From Hydrogenothermus sp. (GTDB lineage: Bacteria; Aquificota; Aquificia; Aquificales; Hydrogenothermaceae), in the NCBI GenBank assembly GCA_003978675.1, contig QNYP01000034.1, positions 1-21,159 of the forward strand: a stretch of DNA of 21,159 nt, given 5' to 3'. A program made the translations under genes and the position numbers. Shown in pieces: positions 1-8,599 of the stretch. Under the pieces are notes generated by a model. It did no database searches, was not told where the DNA came from, and was given only the letters and a program-made list of their open reading frames with translations. Each line of letters starts with the position of its first letter. Positions within the stretch are counted from its first letter, which is position 1.

Positions 1-119
1 GGGTCATATTAAGTGCATGTCCTATATGTAAAAACCCTGTAACGTTAGGTGGAGGCATTACAACTACAAAAGGTTCTGTTTCTTTATCTAACTTCGGTGT
101 AAATAATCTTTCTTTTAGC
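1..119. repeat. Left arm of 119-bp perfect inverted repeat (likely contig-end fold-back)
   Basis: Each base from 1 to 119 is complementary to the base at 336 minus its position, so this arm is an exact reverse complement of 217-335, inside the valS reading frame. Pairing fails at 120 (T opposite G) and is lost after 122. The arm starts exactly at the first base of the window and has no reading frame of its own. A perfect antisense copy of coding sequence flush with a contig end is what a fold-back chimera or assembly hairpin produces. Native sequence upstream of valS probably begins at about base 120. A genuine inverted duplication cannot be excluded from sequence alone. Confidence 0.95.
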
Positions 120-145
120 TACATTATACAATTTAAAAAATTTTT

Positions 146-151
146 AGGAGG
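146..151 (+). promoter_or_regulatory. Ribosome binding site of valS
   Basis: A perfect AGGAGG lies six bases before a TTG codon at 158. It decides the start of valS as TTG, since no in-frame ATG is comparably placed. Confidence 0.85.
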
Positions 152-157
152 CTAAAA

Positions 158-3100
158 TTGTCATCACTTGGAGAATATAACCATAAGGAAATAGAAAGTA
201 GATGGTATGAAAAGTGGCTAAAAGAAAGATTATTTACACCGAAGTTAGATAAAGAAACAGAACCTTTTGTAGTTGTAATGCCTCCACCTAACGTTACAGG
301 GTTTTTACATATAGGACATGCACTTAATATGACCCTTCAAGATATATCAGTTAGATATAACAGAATGAAAGGTAAAAATACCCTTTGGCTTCCTGGATTT
401 GATCATGCAGGAATAGCTACACAATGGGTTGTAACAAGACAGCTTGAGAGTGAAGGGGTAAACAAATTTGATTTAGGTAGAGAAAAGTTTATAGAAAGGG
501 TATGGCAATGGGTTCCAAAAGCTAGAGATACTATAAAAAAACAGATACAAACCCTCGGGGCTTCCTGTGATTGGTCTAGACAAAGATTTACTTTAGATGA
601 AGGTTTTGCAAGGGCAGTTAGGGAAGCTTTTTATAAGCTTTATAAAGAAGGATACATATTTAAAGCACCATATATTGTAAACTGGGATCCTAAAGATAGA
701 ACTGCTATTTCAGATTTAGAGGTTGAATATAAGGAAGAAAAAGGGAATCTCTGGTATATAAAGTATCCAGTTATTGATGGTAATGGAAAGGAGACTGGAG
801 AATATATAACTGTTGCAACAACAAGACCAGAAACAATGCTTGGGGATACTGCGGTTGCAGTTAATCCAAATGATGAAAGATATAAACATTTAATAGGTAA
901 AAAGTTAAAACTTCCTCTATCAAAAGAAGTAAGAATAGATTTTTATGGAAAAGAAGTTTCAAACTTAATCCCTATTGTAGCAGATGATTATGTTGACCCT
1001 GAGTTTGGAACAGGAGCAGTAAAAATTACCCCTGCTCATGACCCTAATGACTTTGAAGTAGGTAAAAGACATAATCTACCTATGATTGTTGTTATGGATG
1101 AATCTGCTACTATGAATGAAAATGCAGGGGAGTATAAAGGTCTAGACAGATACGAAGCTAGAAAAAAAATTGTAGAAGATTTAGAAAAAATAGGATTACT
1201 TTCAAAAGTAGAAGAGCTTGTTCACAGTGTAGGACATTCCCAAAGGTCTGGGGCAGTTGTTGAACCATATTTATCAGTTCAATGGTTTGTTGATACGAAA
1301 AAATTAGCAAAAGATGCAATTAAAGTTGTGGAAAATGAAGATATTAAATTTATTCCAAAACAGTGGGAAAAAACTTATCTAAACTGGATGTATGAAATTA
1401 GAGAATGGTGTATATCCAGACAAATCTGGTGGGGACATAGAATACCTGTATGGTATTGCAAGTCTTGTGGTGCAGAAAATACTTTAAGTGATGAAATTTT
1501 TGAAAATTTAGGGCAAAAAACGATATTTAACATATTTGCAGATACAAGAATCCCACAATTTTTCACAAAACAGCAGTTAAAAGATTATCTATATTCTAGG
1601 AACTTCACCCATAGTGATAAAACCAATTTAGAGTTTTATGAAAAAGTTGTATTTAACAAAGAAATTCCAGAGCTTTACGAAGAAAATATAGATAAATTTT
1701 TAAACGAAAACTATTTAAAAATACCAGTTTTGAATACTGAAGAAGAAAACTCGAAAAATAAAATAGGATTTGTTCCACATGCTATTTATTTCTTAAGACT
1801 GAATAATCTAGTTCCTGAAGAATTTACAGCAGAAGATATTTTTAATGCATATCACAAAGATAAACAAAAAATCAAAGATATATTTACTATCTATTTAAAC
1901 GGAATAAAAAGAGAAGAAGTTTTAGAAAATACAGAAACTATAAAAGAATGGTTAAACGAACATACCTATGGAGGATGTAAAAAAGGTAGAATTTTCTTTG
2001 AAGAAACAGATGGAAAATACAAACTAAAAGAAAATAAACTTTTAGATATCAAATACTTTATAGACCTAAAATGTGAAAAATGTGGAAGTAGAAACTTAAA
2101 ACAGGAAGAAGATGTTTTAGATACATGGTTTTCTTCAGGACTTTGGCCTTTTGGAACACTTGGCTGGCCTACAGAAACAAAAGACCTTCAAAAATTCTAC
2201 CCGACTTCACTATTAATTACAGGATTTGACATTATTTTCTTCTGGGTTGCAAGAATGATAATGATGGGTATGCATTTTATGAAACAAAAACCTTTCTCTG
2301 ATGTATATATTCACGCCCTTGTTAGAGATGAAAAGGGACAAAAAATGTCTAAAACAAAGGGGAATGTAATAGACCCCCTTGATATGTCAGAAAAATATGG
2401 AGCAGATTCTCTTAGATTTACTTTGGCAGCCTTAGCTGCACAGGGAAGGGATATAAGGTTATCAGAAAAAAGAATAGAAGGTTATAAACACTTTGCAAAT
2501 AAAATATGGAATGCTTCTAAATATGTTTTACAAAACATAGAAAGTTTTGTAAAAACTTTAGAAACAGATGTAAGTAGGCTAAACTTATCTTATGAAGATA
2601 AATGGATACTTTCAAAGCTTCAAAAAACTATAGAAAAACTAGAAAATGCAATTGTTAGTTATAGATATAACGATTATGCAAATGGAATATATGACTTTTT
2701 CTGGCATGAATACTGTGATTGGTATTTAGAGTTTACAAAAGAAAGAATTTATAAAGGCTTGGAAGAAGAAAAACAAACAGCTTTATCAGTTTTAGCTTAT
2801 GTTTTAGATAAGTCCATGAGACTACTACACCCTGTAATGCCTTTCTTATCAGAGGAAATATGGCAAAAAATTCCTATTCAAAAGGAAGTTAAATATCTGC
2901 CAGTTGCAACGTTCCCTGAAAAGCAGGAGAACCTAATATTTGAAGAGGAAGAAAAACTCATAGAAGCATTAAAGGAATTTATTGTTGCAATTAGAGCCTC
3001 AAGGGCAGATTTTGGAATACAGCCTTCGCAAAAACTAGATATTGTTATAAAGCCAAAAACTAGCCAATTTAAAGAAGTTTTACAAAAAACTTTACCAGCG

Positions 3101-3430
3101 TTAAAATTACTTGCCAAACTGGAAAATATAACAATAGATGAAAATGTAGAAAAACCAAAAAACACAGTAGCGGTTATATCTTCACTTGCAGAAGGATATT
3201 TAGACATAGCAGGAGCAATTGATATTGAAAAAGAACTTGCAAGACAGGAAAAAATTCTAAAAGAAACACAGAAATCTATATCTATATCAGAGAAAAAACT
3301 TTCAAACAAGAATTTTGTGGAAAGAGCTCCTAAAGAAGTTGTAGAAAAAGAAAGAAAACTATATGAGGAACTAAAGGAAAAAGAAGAAAAGATAAAGCAT
3401 ATTATTGAAAGTTTAAAAAGTTTTTATTGA
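158..3430 (+). CDS. valS: Valyl-tRNA synthetase with large zinc-ribbon insertion
   Basis: Class Ia aminoacyl-tRNA synthetase that charges tRNA-Val with valine and edits mischarged threonine in the cytoplasm. The HIGH motif is at residues 51-54 and the KMSKT signature at 729-733, followed by an anticodon-binding domain and a C-terminal coiled-coil arm (about 1020-1090) typical of ValRS. The zinc-ribbon cysteines are split: CKSCG begins at Cys434 and CEKCG at Cys639, whereas the two pairs normally lie some 15-20 residues apart. The protein is therefore 1090 aa against a usual 870-950. The roughly 180 extra residues show no intein splice-junction residues and the frame is open throughout, so this is an in-frame insertion rather than a broken gene. 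The start is TTG with a perfect AGGAGG. Its promoter is not visible because the upstream sequence is replaced by an inverted copy of the gene. Confidence 0.97.
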   Translation: MSSLGEYNHKEIESRWYEKWLKERLFTPKLDKETEPFVVVMPPPNVTGFLHIGHALNMTLQDISVRYNRMKGKNTLWLPGFDHAGIATQWVVTRQLESEGVNKFDLGREKFIERVWQWVPKARDTIKKQIQTLGASCDWSRQRFTLDEGFARAVREAFYKLYKEGYIFKAPYIVNWDPKDRTAISDLEVEYKEEKGNLWYIKYPVIDGNGKETGEYITVATTRPETMLGDTAVAVNPNDERYKHLIGKKLKLPLSKEVRIDFYGKEVSNLIPIVADDYVDPEFGTGAVKITPAHDPNDFEVGKRHNLPMIVVMDESATMNENAGEYKGLDRYEARKKIVEDLEKIGLLSKVEELVHSVGHSQRSGAVVEPYLSVQWFVDTKKLAKDAIKVVENEDIKFIPKQWEKTYLNWMYEIREWCISRQIWWGHRIPVWYCKSCGAENTLSDEIFENLGQKTIFNIFADTRIPQFFTKQQLKDYLYSRNFTHSDKTNLEFYEKVVFNKEIPELYEENIDKFLNENYLKIPVLNTEEENSKNKIGFVPHAIYFLRLNNLVPEEFTAEDIFNAYHKDKQKIKDIFTIYLNGIKREEVLENTETIKEWLNEHTYGGCKKGRIFFEETDGKYKLKENKLLDIKYFIDLKCEKCGSRNLKQEEDVLDTWFSSGLWPFGTLGWPTETKDLQKFYPTSLLITGFDIIFFWVARMIMMGMHFMKQKPFSDVYIHALVRDEKGQKMSKTKGNVIDPLDMSEKYGADSLRFTLAALAAQGRDIRLSEKRIEGYKHFANKIWNASKYVLQNIESFVKTLETDVSRLNLSYEDKWILSKLQKTIEKLENAIVSYRYNDYANGIYDFFWHEYCDWYLEFTKERIYKGLEEEKQTALSVLAYVLDKSMRLLHPVMPFLSEEIWQKIPIQKEVKYLPVATFPEKQENLIFEEEEKLIEALKEFIVAIRASRADFGIQPSQKLDIVIKPKTSQFKEVLQKTLPALKLLAKLENITIDENVEKPKNTVAVISSLAEGYLDIAGAIDIEKELARQEKILKETQKSISISEKKLSNKNFVERAPKEVVEKERKLYEELKEKEEKIKHIIESLKSFY
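217..335. repeat. Right arm of 119-bp perfect inverted repeat, within valS
   Basis: This is the partner of 1-119. It codes for about residues 21-59 of valyl-tRNA synthetase, including the HIGH motif, so it is the original copy. The 97-base loop between the arms (120-216) holds the valS ribosome binding site, TTG start and first 19 codons. Confidence 0.95.
1472..2071 (+). other. Unrecognised insert region inside ValRS zinc ribbon
   Basis: This segment encodes residues 439-638, between the two CxxC pairs of the ribbon. About 15-20 of these residues are the normal linker and the remainder is extra. It is rich in Lys, Glu, Asn, Phe and Ile, contains one lone cysteine (Cys607, in GGCKKG) and looks folded rather than low-complexity. 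I recognise no domain. After it the frame returns to conserved ValRS sequence (DVLDTWFSSGLWPFGTLGWP). Confidence 0.7.
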
Positions 3431-3545
3431 TTTAAGATAAACCTTTTTCCATTTCTTTCTTTTTTTAAAATTAGAATAAAAAATACCGAATAATAAGATA
3501 AATATAAATCTAAATTGATTTATTTTTTTAGTAAATGGGGTGAAA
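3431..3545 (+). other. valS / cellulose operon intergenic region
   Basis: 115 bases, almost entirely A and T. The cellulose operon promoter should lie here, but I see no convincing -35/-10 pair, only AT-rich hexamers that cannot be told from background. The one structured element is the weak hairpin at 3504-3529. No RNA gene or riboswitch was recognised. Confidence 0.6.
3504..3529 (+). terminator. Weak AT-rich hairpin followed by T-run
   Basis: ATAAATC (3504-3510) pairs with GATTTAT (3517-3523) around a six-base loop and is followed directly by six Ts. The form is that of an intrinsic terminator, but the 7-bp stem has a single G-C pair and would be unstable at high temperature. It could end valS transcription, attenuate the operon or be chance in AT-rich DNA. 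It ends only 16 bases before the first gene of the cellulose operon. Confidence 0.25.
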
Positions 3546-3740
3546 ATGGAAAAATTTCCTGAATTCTATATGTCTTCTGAGTTTGATAATTTAAAGCACA
3601 AATGGAAGTTAATACAGTTTTTGGAAGAAGAAAAGTCTGGGCATGTTAACACAGATATATATACAAAGAAACAAGAAAATTTAAGCGAAAATGACTACTC
3701 TATATCTAAACTTAAACTTATGTTGTTTGGAAAAACATGA
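3546..3740 (+). CDS. Small protein at head of cellulose operon
   Basis: A 64-residue soluble, charged protein with no signal peptide or membrane segment that I do not recognise. ATG at 3546 is preferred over the GTG two codons earlier because GGGG (3537-3540) sits five bases before the ATG, whereas the GTG would overlap that ribosome binding site. Its stop overlaps the bcsA start in an ATGA (3737-3740), a strong sign of translational coupling. Visible features are an aromatic, amphipathic N-terminal half (DNLKHKWKLIQFLEEE), a polar linker and a short hydrophobic C-terminal motif (SKLKLMLFG). Small accessory proteins such as BcsR, BcsF, BcsP and BcsH occur in other cellulose operons. The position fits such a role, but I see no clear sequence match, so homology is not claimed. 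Confidence 0.75.
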   Translation: MEKFPEFYMSSEFDNLKHKWKLIQFLEEEKSGHVNTDIYTKKQENLSENDYSISKLKLMLFGKT

Positions 3741-5989
3741 TTTTCTTGGATTCTGGAATTTTAAAAGAAAATAAAGAGAAACTAGCTAAAATATTTGTGG
3801 TTTTCCTTTTTTCTGTATATGGTCTTTTTATTATTGCCCAAACCTCAACTTTGAATCAGCTTATAATTTCTCTACTTTTAGTAGGAGTTATATTATTTCT
3901 TTTTAAAAAGAAAACAGAGTATGTGAAGTTAATAATAATACTTACAGGTATTTTTATCACATTAAGATATTTTTATTGGAGGACATTTAATACTATTAAT
4001 ACAGATAATCCTATCAATTTTATGTTGTCCTTTTTGCTTTATTTTGCAGAATTTTATTCTATATTAATTGCATTGTTGGGAGGGTTTATAGCTCTTAGAC
4101 TTTTGGAAAGAAAAGAAGTCCCTATAACTTTGGAAGATAAGGAAAAGCTTCCGACAGTAGATATTTTTATACCTACATATAATGAACCTGTTGATGTTGT
4201 TAAAATTACAGCATTAGCAGCTACTGCTTTAGATTATCCAAAAGAAAAATTTAAAGTATACATACTGGATGATGGAGGAACTAAGCAAAAGTTAAATGAT
4301 CCAGATATAAAAAAAAGGGAAGAAAATAGAAAAAGGGCTCAAGCTTTAAAGGATTTTGTTAAATCTGTAGGGGGAAATTTATATTATTTAACAAGAGAAA
4401 AAAATGAGCATGCAAAAGCTGGAAATATAAATGAAGCATTAAAAAAAACTAAAGGAGATTTAATTTTAATTTTAGACTGTGATCATATACCAACTCAGGA
4501 TTTTCTACGAAATACAGTAGGTTTTTTTCTTAAATATCCCAAATTATTTTTAGTTCAAACTCCTCATAGTTTTCAAAATCCAGACCCAATAGAAAAAAAT
4601 TTAGAAATTTTTAGAAAGATTCCAACAGAGAATGACATGTTTTACAAATTTATACAAAAAGGGCTAGATTTTTGGTCTTCATCATTTTTTTGTGGTTCAG
4701 CAGCTGTTTTAAGGAGAAAGTATCTTGAAGAAATAGGAGGTATACAAGGACAAACTATTACTGAAGATGCAGAAACAGCACTTGAATTGCACTCTAGAGG
4801 ATTAGATAGTGCTTACTACGGAAAAAAAATGGTATATGGACTCCAACCAGAAACATTTGCTTCTTTTATAGTTCAACGGTCTAGATGGGCACAAGGAATG
4901 GTTCAGATATTTTTGCTGAAAAATCCTTTGTTTAAAAGAGGCTTAAAATGGTATCAAAAAATATCCTATATAAATTCAAGTTTTTTCTGGTTTTTTGGAA
5001 TAGCAAGAGCTATATTTTTACTTGCTCCTGTATTTTTCTTATTTTTTGGGGCAAAAATATATGACGCTTCTTTAGATGAAGTTCTAGCTTATGCAGTTCC
5101 ACATTTTATTGCATCAGTTTTTGTAGCTAATTATTTGTATGCAAGGGTTAGATGGAATTTCTTTTCAGAGTTATATGAGGCTTTACAGAGCTTATTTATA
5201 TTACCTGCAATACTAAGTGTTTTACTAAATCCTAGAAAACCAACATTTAAAGTAACTCCTAAAGGGGAAAATTTAGAGGAGGAGTTTTTAAGTCCGTTCT
5301 ATAAACCTATATATATTCTATTTAATATAACTTTAATTTCTTTTTTCTTTGCTATTTATAGATGGATAGAGTATCCAGATGAAAGAGGTACTATTGTAGT
5401 TGTTTTATTCTGGCAAACATTTAATTTCCTCGTTCTTGCTCTTGGTGTTATAGCAATGAGGGAAAAACCAGAAAGAAGAAGGGCCTATAGAATTCCTGCA
5501 CAAGATAAGGTTTTTGTTTATGTAGGCTCTTTAACATTTTCAGGTAGAATTAAAGATGTTTCTTTAACAGGTATATGGGTAGAGACAGATCAAGATTTAA
5601 CACACTACTTAGATAAAGTTAGAGATGCTAATGTAAAATTCCTTATAAAGGATATAAGGGGGTTAACATTTTCAGTAGAAGGTAAAGTAGTTAACGCTAA
5701 TGTTAAAAATATAAGAGCAACTTTTGTAAATACTGAAGATATAAATTTCTTTAGAAAGCTTGTTGAGGTGGTGTATGCTCAAAGTACAAAATGGGAATAT
5801 TTTATTCCAGAAAAAGAAGCAAGTCCTTTTGAGTCTTTAGTATTTTTAACTAAATTGGCAGTTTCTAATTTTACAGAAGCTTATAAAAAAGCTACTATAG
5901 AATTTATAAAAGAAATAAGACAGTTTGTATTTCAAAAGCTAGGAGGTAAAGTATGGGACTTTTTAAGAAAAGAATTGAAGAGAATATGA
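3737..5989 (+). CDS. bcsA: Cellulose synthase catalytic subunit (GT2 plus PilZ)
   Basis: Inner-membrane processive glycosyltransferase that polymerises UDP-glucose into beta-1,4-glucan and extrudes the chain through its own channel. N-terminal membrane segments lie within about 17-120. The GT2 domain carries DDG (178-180), DCD (247-249), FFCGSA (317-322), TED (342-344) and QRSRW (380-384). Further membrane helices flank the gating-loop motif FKVTPK (504-509). A C-terminal PilZ domain has RxxxR (581-585) and DVSLTG (607-612), so both parts of the c-di-GMP binding signature are intact. At 750 aa it is close to other BcsA proteins. The gating loop and PilZ together favour cellulose over other GT2 polymers. 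The start overlaps the upstream gene by ATGA, and the 3' end overlaps the next gene by 37 bases. Activity is probably controlled by c-di-GMP; no cyclase gene is in the window. Confidence 0.95.
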   Translation: MIFLDSGILKENKEKLAKIFVVFLFSVYGLFIIAQTSTLNQLIISLLLVGVILFLFKKKTEYVKLIIILTGIFITLRYFYWRTFNTINTDNPINFMLSFLLYFAEFYSILIALLGGFIALRLLERKEVPITLEDKEKLPTVDIFIPTYNEPVDVVKITALAATALDYPKEKFKVYILDDGGTKQKLNDPDIKKREENRKRAQALKDFVKSVGGNLYYLTREKNEHAKAGNINEALKKTKGDLILILDCDHIPTQDFLRNTVGFFLKYPKLFLVQTPHSFQNPDPIEKNLEIFRKIPTENDMFYKFIQKGLDFWSSSFFCGSAAVLRRKYLEEIGGIQGQTITEDAETALELHSRGLDSAYYGKKMVYGLQPETFASFIVQRSRWAQGMVQIFLLKNPLFKRGLKWYQKISYINSSFFWFFGIARAIFLLAPVFFLFFGAKIYDASLDEVLAYAVPHFIASVFVANYLYARVRWNFFSELYEALQSLFILPAILSVLLNPRKPTFKVTPKGENLEEEFLSPFYKPIYILFNITLISFFFAIYRWIEYPDERGTIVVVLFWQTFNFLVLALGVIAMREKPERRRAYRIPAQDKVFVYVGSLTFSGRIKDVSLTGIWVETDQDLTHYLDKVRDANVKFLIKDIRGLTFSVEGKVVNANVKNIRATFVNTEDINFFRKLVEVVYAQSTKWEYFIPEKEASPFESLVFLTKLAVSNFTEAYKKATIEFIKEIRQFVFQKLGGKVWDFLRKELKRI

Positions 5990-6507
5990 GCCATGCAGGT
6001 ATGAGTTTTAAAACGGTAGAAAAAGAAATAGTAATCCCACAAAATAATCCATTAAAAATTAGTATAGATGGTTCTATTTTAACTAGTATCCTTTTAACTG
6101 TAGCAGAGCTTGGAGATTCAGAAGATTTACAAATATTATCAGAAAAATCTGCCAGCATATTTTTTGAAAAAAATAAACGGGTGTTTGAAAGTATAAAAGT
6201 TTCTTCTTCGGATAGTGTGAAAGTTTTAGTTGAACTTTTAAATAAATTTTTAGATTATCATAGATTAGGAAGTGTTCAGGTTATTATAGATGAATCCACA
6301 AATAAATTTTATATAAGACATTTTAATTCACCATTTGCATTGGCATTATTAGATAAAATTGAATCAAAAGTTTGTTATTTTTTATCTCATTTTTACAGTA
6401 GAGTTTTTTCTCTTGTTTTAGACTCACAGATAAAAATTGTGGAGGAAAGTTGCATTGCTAAGGAAAAAAATAAAGATTTTTGCGTTTTTAAGCCTGATAA
6501 TATTTAA
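5953..6507 (+). CDS. BcsD-like / V4R-like cellulose operon protein
   Basis: A 184-residue soluble protein without signal peptide, expected in the cytoplasm. AGGAGGT at 5941-5947 fixes the ATG. The C-terminal part resembles a V4R-type domain: Cys141 before an alternating hydrophobic helix, then IVEESC (Cys167), Cys177 and Phe179, matching the family pattern of Glu, Cys, then Cys-x-Phe. The middle also lines up by eye with BcsD, the cytoplasmic cellulose synthase subunit of Komagataeibacter: a helix starting LN (residues 96-97), a strand after Gly106, then an I-x-H-x-x-x-P-like stretch (121-127) and a long helix ending in FYSRVF. Location between bcsA and bcsB supports a dedicated synthase accessory role, for example organising synthase complexes as BcsD does. 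Both assignments are inference from pattern and position; another V4R-type ligand-binding protein remains possible. Confidence 0.6.
   Translation: MGLFKKRIEENMSHAGMSFKTVEKEIVIPQNNPLKISIDGSILTSILLTVAELGDSEDLQILSEKSASIFFEKNKRVFESIKVSSSDSVKVLVELLNKFLDYHRLGSVQVIIDESTNKFYIRHFNSPFALALLDKIESKVCYFLSHFYSRVFSLVLDSQIKIVEESCIAKEKNKDFCVFKPDNI
6441..6445 (+). promoter_or_regulatory. Ribosome binding site deciding the bcsB start
   Basis: GGAGG lies inside the preceding gene, nine bases before TTG at 6455. A further in-frame TTG at 6437 overlaps this site and is therefore unlikely to be the start. Confidence 0.65.
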
Positions 6508-8599
6508 CTTATCTTTTGCAAAAGTAGACATAGAAACTATTGATACTTTTTTTCCAGGAAATGATTTTTTAAGAGGAGTGTCTGGTTATAGCTCTGTTGT
6601 TATACCTGTGCCTGATAGGTTTGAAGTAAAGAAAGCAACTTTACACTTAGAGTTAAGTAAGTCAAAAGCATTAGTACCAGAAAGAAGTTTTATATCTGTG
6701 TTTTTTAATGGCAAGCTGGTATATCAAAAGAGATATAATCCCAAAGTTGATAATATATCTGCTGATATAAACATTCCTGTTTATTTAATAGAAGATTATA
6801 ATAAGTTGGAAATAAGAACTTCTCAGCATTATTGTGTAAACTGTTGTGAATATGAAGGTAGTCCTGAGCTATGGACTAAACTATATTGGAAAAAAAGTTA
6901 TATAAAACTAGATATAGAAGAAAAAGATATAAAACCTAATATGCTATTTTTAAGGGATTTTATATTAGATAGAAAGCAGTATAATCCTTTACATTTTGCT
7001 GTAATTACAGAAAATAAATCTGATAAGATGCTCACTTTAGCAACAAAAGTTTCTGGATATTTAGGAAGGTATATTAAATACAGGAAATTATATATAGACT
7101 TTAAGGAAAACTTACCAGAAGATACAGATACATTCCTAATAGGAACAGAGAATTTTATAAAAAAATTTTTGAATTTAGATGAGAAAGAAAAGCTACCTCA
7201 CATATTTTTAGTGCCAAATCCTGATAATAAAGCAAGGGCTGTTATTGTTATAACTGCAAGTTCAATGAGTGAACTTGAGAAGGTTGTAAATACATTTATT
7301 TCTTTAAATGAAGAAACTTTAATGGGAAAAAGTATAACAATAAAAAATTTTAAAAGCATAGACCTTCATCCTTACCAGTCTCCAAATTTTATTCCTGTAG
7401 AGGAAAACATACATCTTTCAGATATAGGATATGATGATAAAACTTTTAGTGGATTTTATCCTCCTCCTCTTGATTTTTATTTTGAAATACCTGTTGATAT
7501 GTTCTTAAATGATAAAGAAAAATTTATATTTCACCTATTTTATAACTATGGAAGTGGTGTTAGAGAAGATTCTGTAATTAATATATTTGTTAATGACAAA
7601 TTTTTTAGGCAGATAAAAATAGGCAAAGATTATGGAACAATAATAGAAGACAAAAAACTTAAGATACCAGTTTACATGCTAAAGCCAGGGAAAAATAAAA
7701 TATCTGTTCAATACTCACTTATGCCAAAAAATCAAGGTTTTTGTGTGGCTCCCAATGTGAATGCTTTACAAGGGACAATTTTTGCTAGAAAAACATATAT
7801 AAACTTACCAGATTTACCTCATTGGGTGGAAATGCCATATATGGAATACTTTGTTATGCAGGGCTATCCATTTTCCATATATCCTGATTTAAAAGAAACC
7901 CAGATTTTTATTTCTAATTTAGATAATAAAACAATATCAGCAATGCTTACACTTATAGGATATATAGGAGAAAAGACAGGAGTATCTCCTTATAATATCG
8001 AGGTTATATCTAATAAGAAAAAAATAAATCCTAACAAAAACTTGATTCTTTTAGGATATTTATTTGATAGTGAACTTTTTGAAAATACGCCAATAAATCT
8101 ATCATCAGGAAATATAACTCTCAAGTATTCTATATTTTCCCAAATTAAAGATATATTAAAAAGTAAAATTCTTAATGAGAAAGATAAGGAAAATTTAAAA
8201 GCAATACTAAGTATGGATAACAAACTTCAAAAAGAAGTTATCTTTACAATGGGTAAATCTCCTTATAAGGGTGATAAAACAATTTTTATGATTTTATCTA
8301 AGAACCCTTATCAATTGCTAATGGGAGTTAGACTTTTATACAATCCAAAATTTGCAGGCAATATAAAAGGTGATATCTCTGTTATAGATTTTGAGCAACT
8401 TCGTGTTTACAATGGTTCTTTTACAGAAAAATACTATGTAGGACATTTACCTTTCTTAGATTATATTCTATTTAGGATAGGTTATACATCTCCATTTATT
8501 ATGTTTATTCTGACAATGGTTGTTATAGTTCTTATTGTTGTTATCCTCAAGTATCTCCTTGATATAAGAGAAAAAAGGAGATTAAAAGGTGAAATTTAA
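6455..8599 (+). CDS. bcsB: Cellulose synthase regulatory/periplasmic subunit
   Basis: Periplasmic partner of BcsA, anchored by one C-terminal helix, that guides the nascent glucan away from the membrane and is needed for synthase activity. With the TTG start at 6455 the protein is 714 aa with a clear signal peptide (basic LRKKIK, hydrophobic FAFLSLIIF, cleavage probably after SFA). The body has the BcsB pattern of jelly-roll and flavodoxin-like modules, including ISVFFNGKLV near the N-terminus and the conserved Cys...LW...S region (HYC to ELWTKLYWKKS, about residues 127-149). The C-terminal membrane helix covers about 681-703 and is followed by a basic tail. It overlaps the previous gene by 53 bases and the next by 11. 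The cluster HYCVNCC has three cysteines, so a periplasmic disulphide is possible. Confidence 0.9.
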   Translation: MLRKKIKIFAFLSLIIFNLSFAKVDIETIDTFFPGNDFLRGVSGYSSVVIPVPDRFEVKKATLHLELSKSKALVPERSFISVFFNGKLVYQKRYNPKVDNISADINIPVYLIEDYNKLEIRTSQHYCVNCCEYEGSPELWTKLYWKKSYIKLDIEEKDIKPNMLFLRDFILDRKQYNPLHFAVITENKSDKMLTLATKVSGYLGRYIKYRKLYIDFKENLPEDTDTFLIGTENFIKKFLNLDEKEKLPHIFLVPNPDNKARAVIVITASSMSELEKVVNTFISLNEETLMGKSITIKNFKSIDLHPYQSPNFIPVEENIHLSDIGYDDKTFSGFYPPPLDFYFEIPVDMFLNDKEKFIFHLFYNYGSGVREDSVINIFVNDKFFRQIKIGKDYGTIIEDKKLKIPVYMLKPGKNKISVQYSLMPKNQGFCVAPNVNALQGTIFARKTYINLPDLPHWVEMPYMEYFVMQGYPFSIYPDLKETQIFISNLDNKTISAMLTLIGYIGEKTGVSPYNIEVISNKKKINPNKNLILLGYLFDSELFENTPINLSSGNITLKYSIFSQIKDILKSKILNEKDKENLKAILSMDNKLQKEVIFTMGKSPYKGDKTIFMILSKNPYQLLMGVRLLYNPKFAGNIKGDISVIDFEQLRVYNGSFTEKYYVGHLPFLDYILFRIGYTSPFIMFILTMVVIVLIVVILKYLLDIREKRRLKGEI

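Noticed and set aside
1472..2071. Intein in valS
   Set aside because: The extra segment does not begin with a splice-type Cys/Ser nor end with His-Asn before Cys/Ser/Thr, and no homing-endonuclease motif is seen.
2878..3309. 143-aa reading frame on the minus strand inside valS
   Set aside because: It is a Ser/Phe-rich shadow antisense to the conserved ValRS C-terminal region, with no ribosome binding site.
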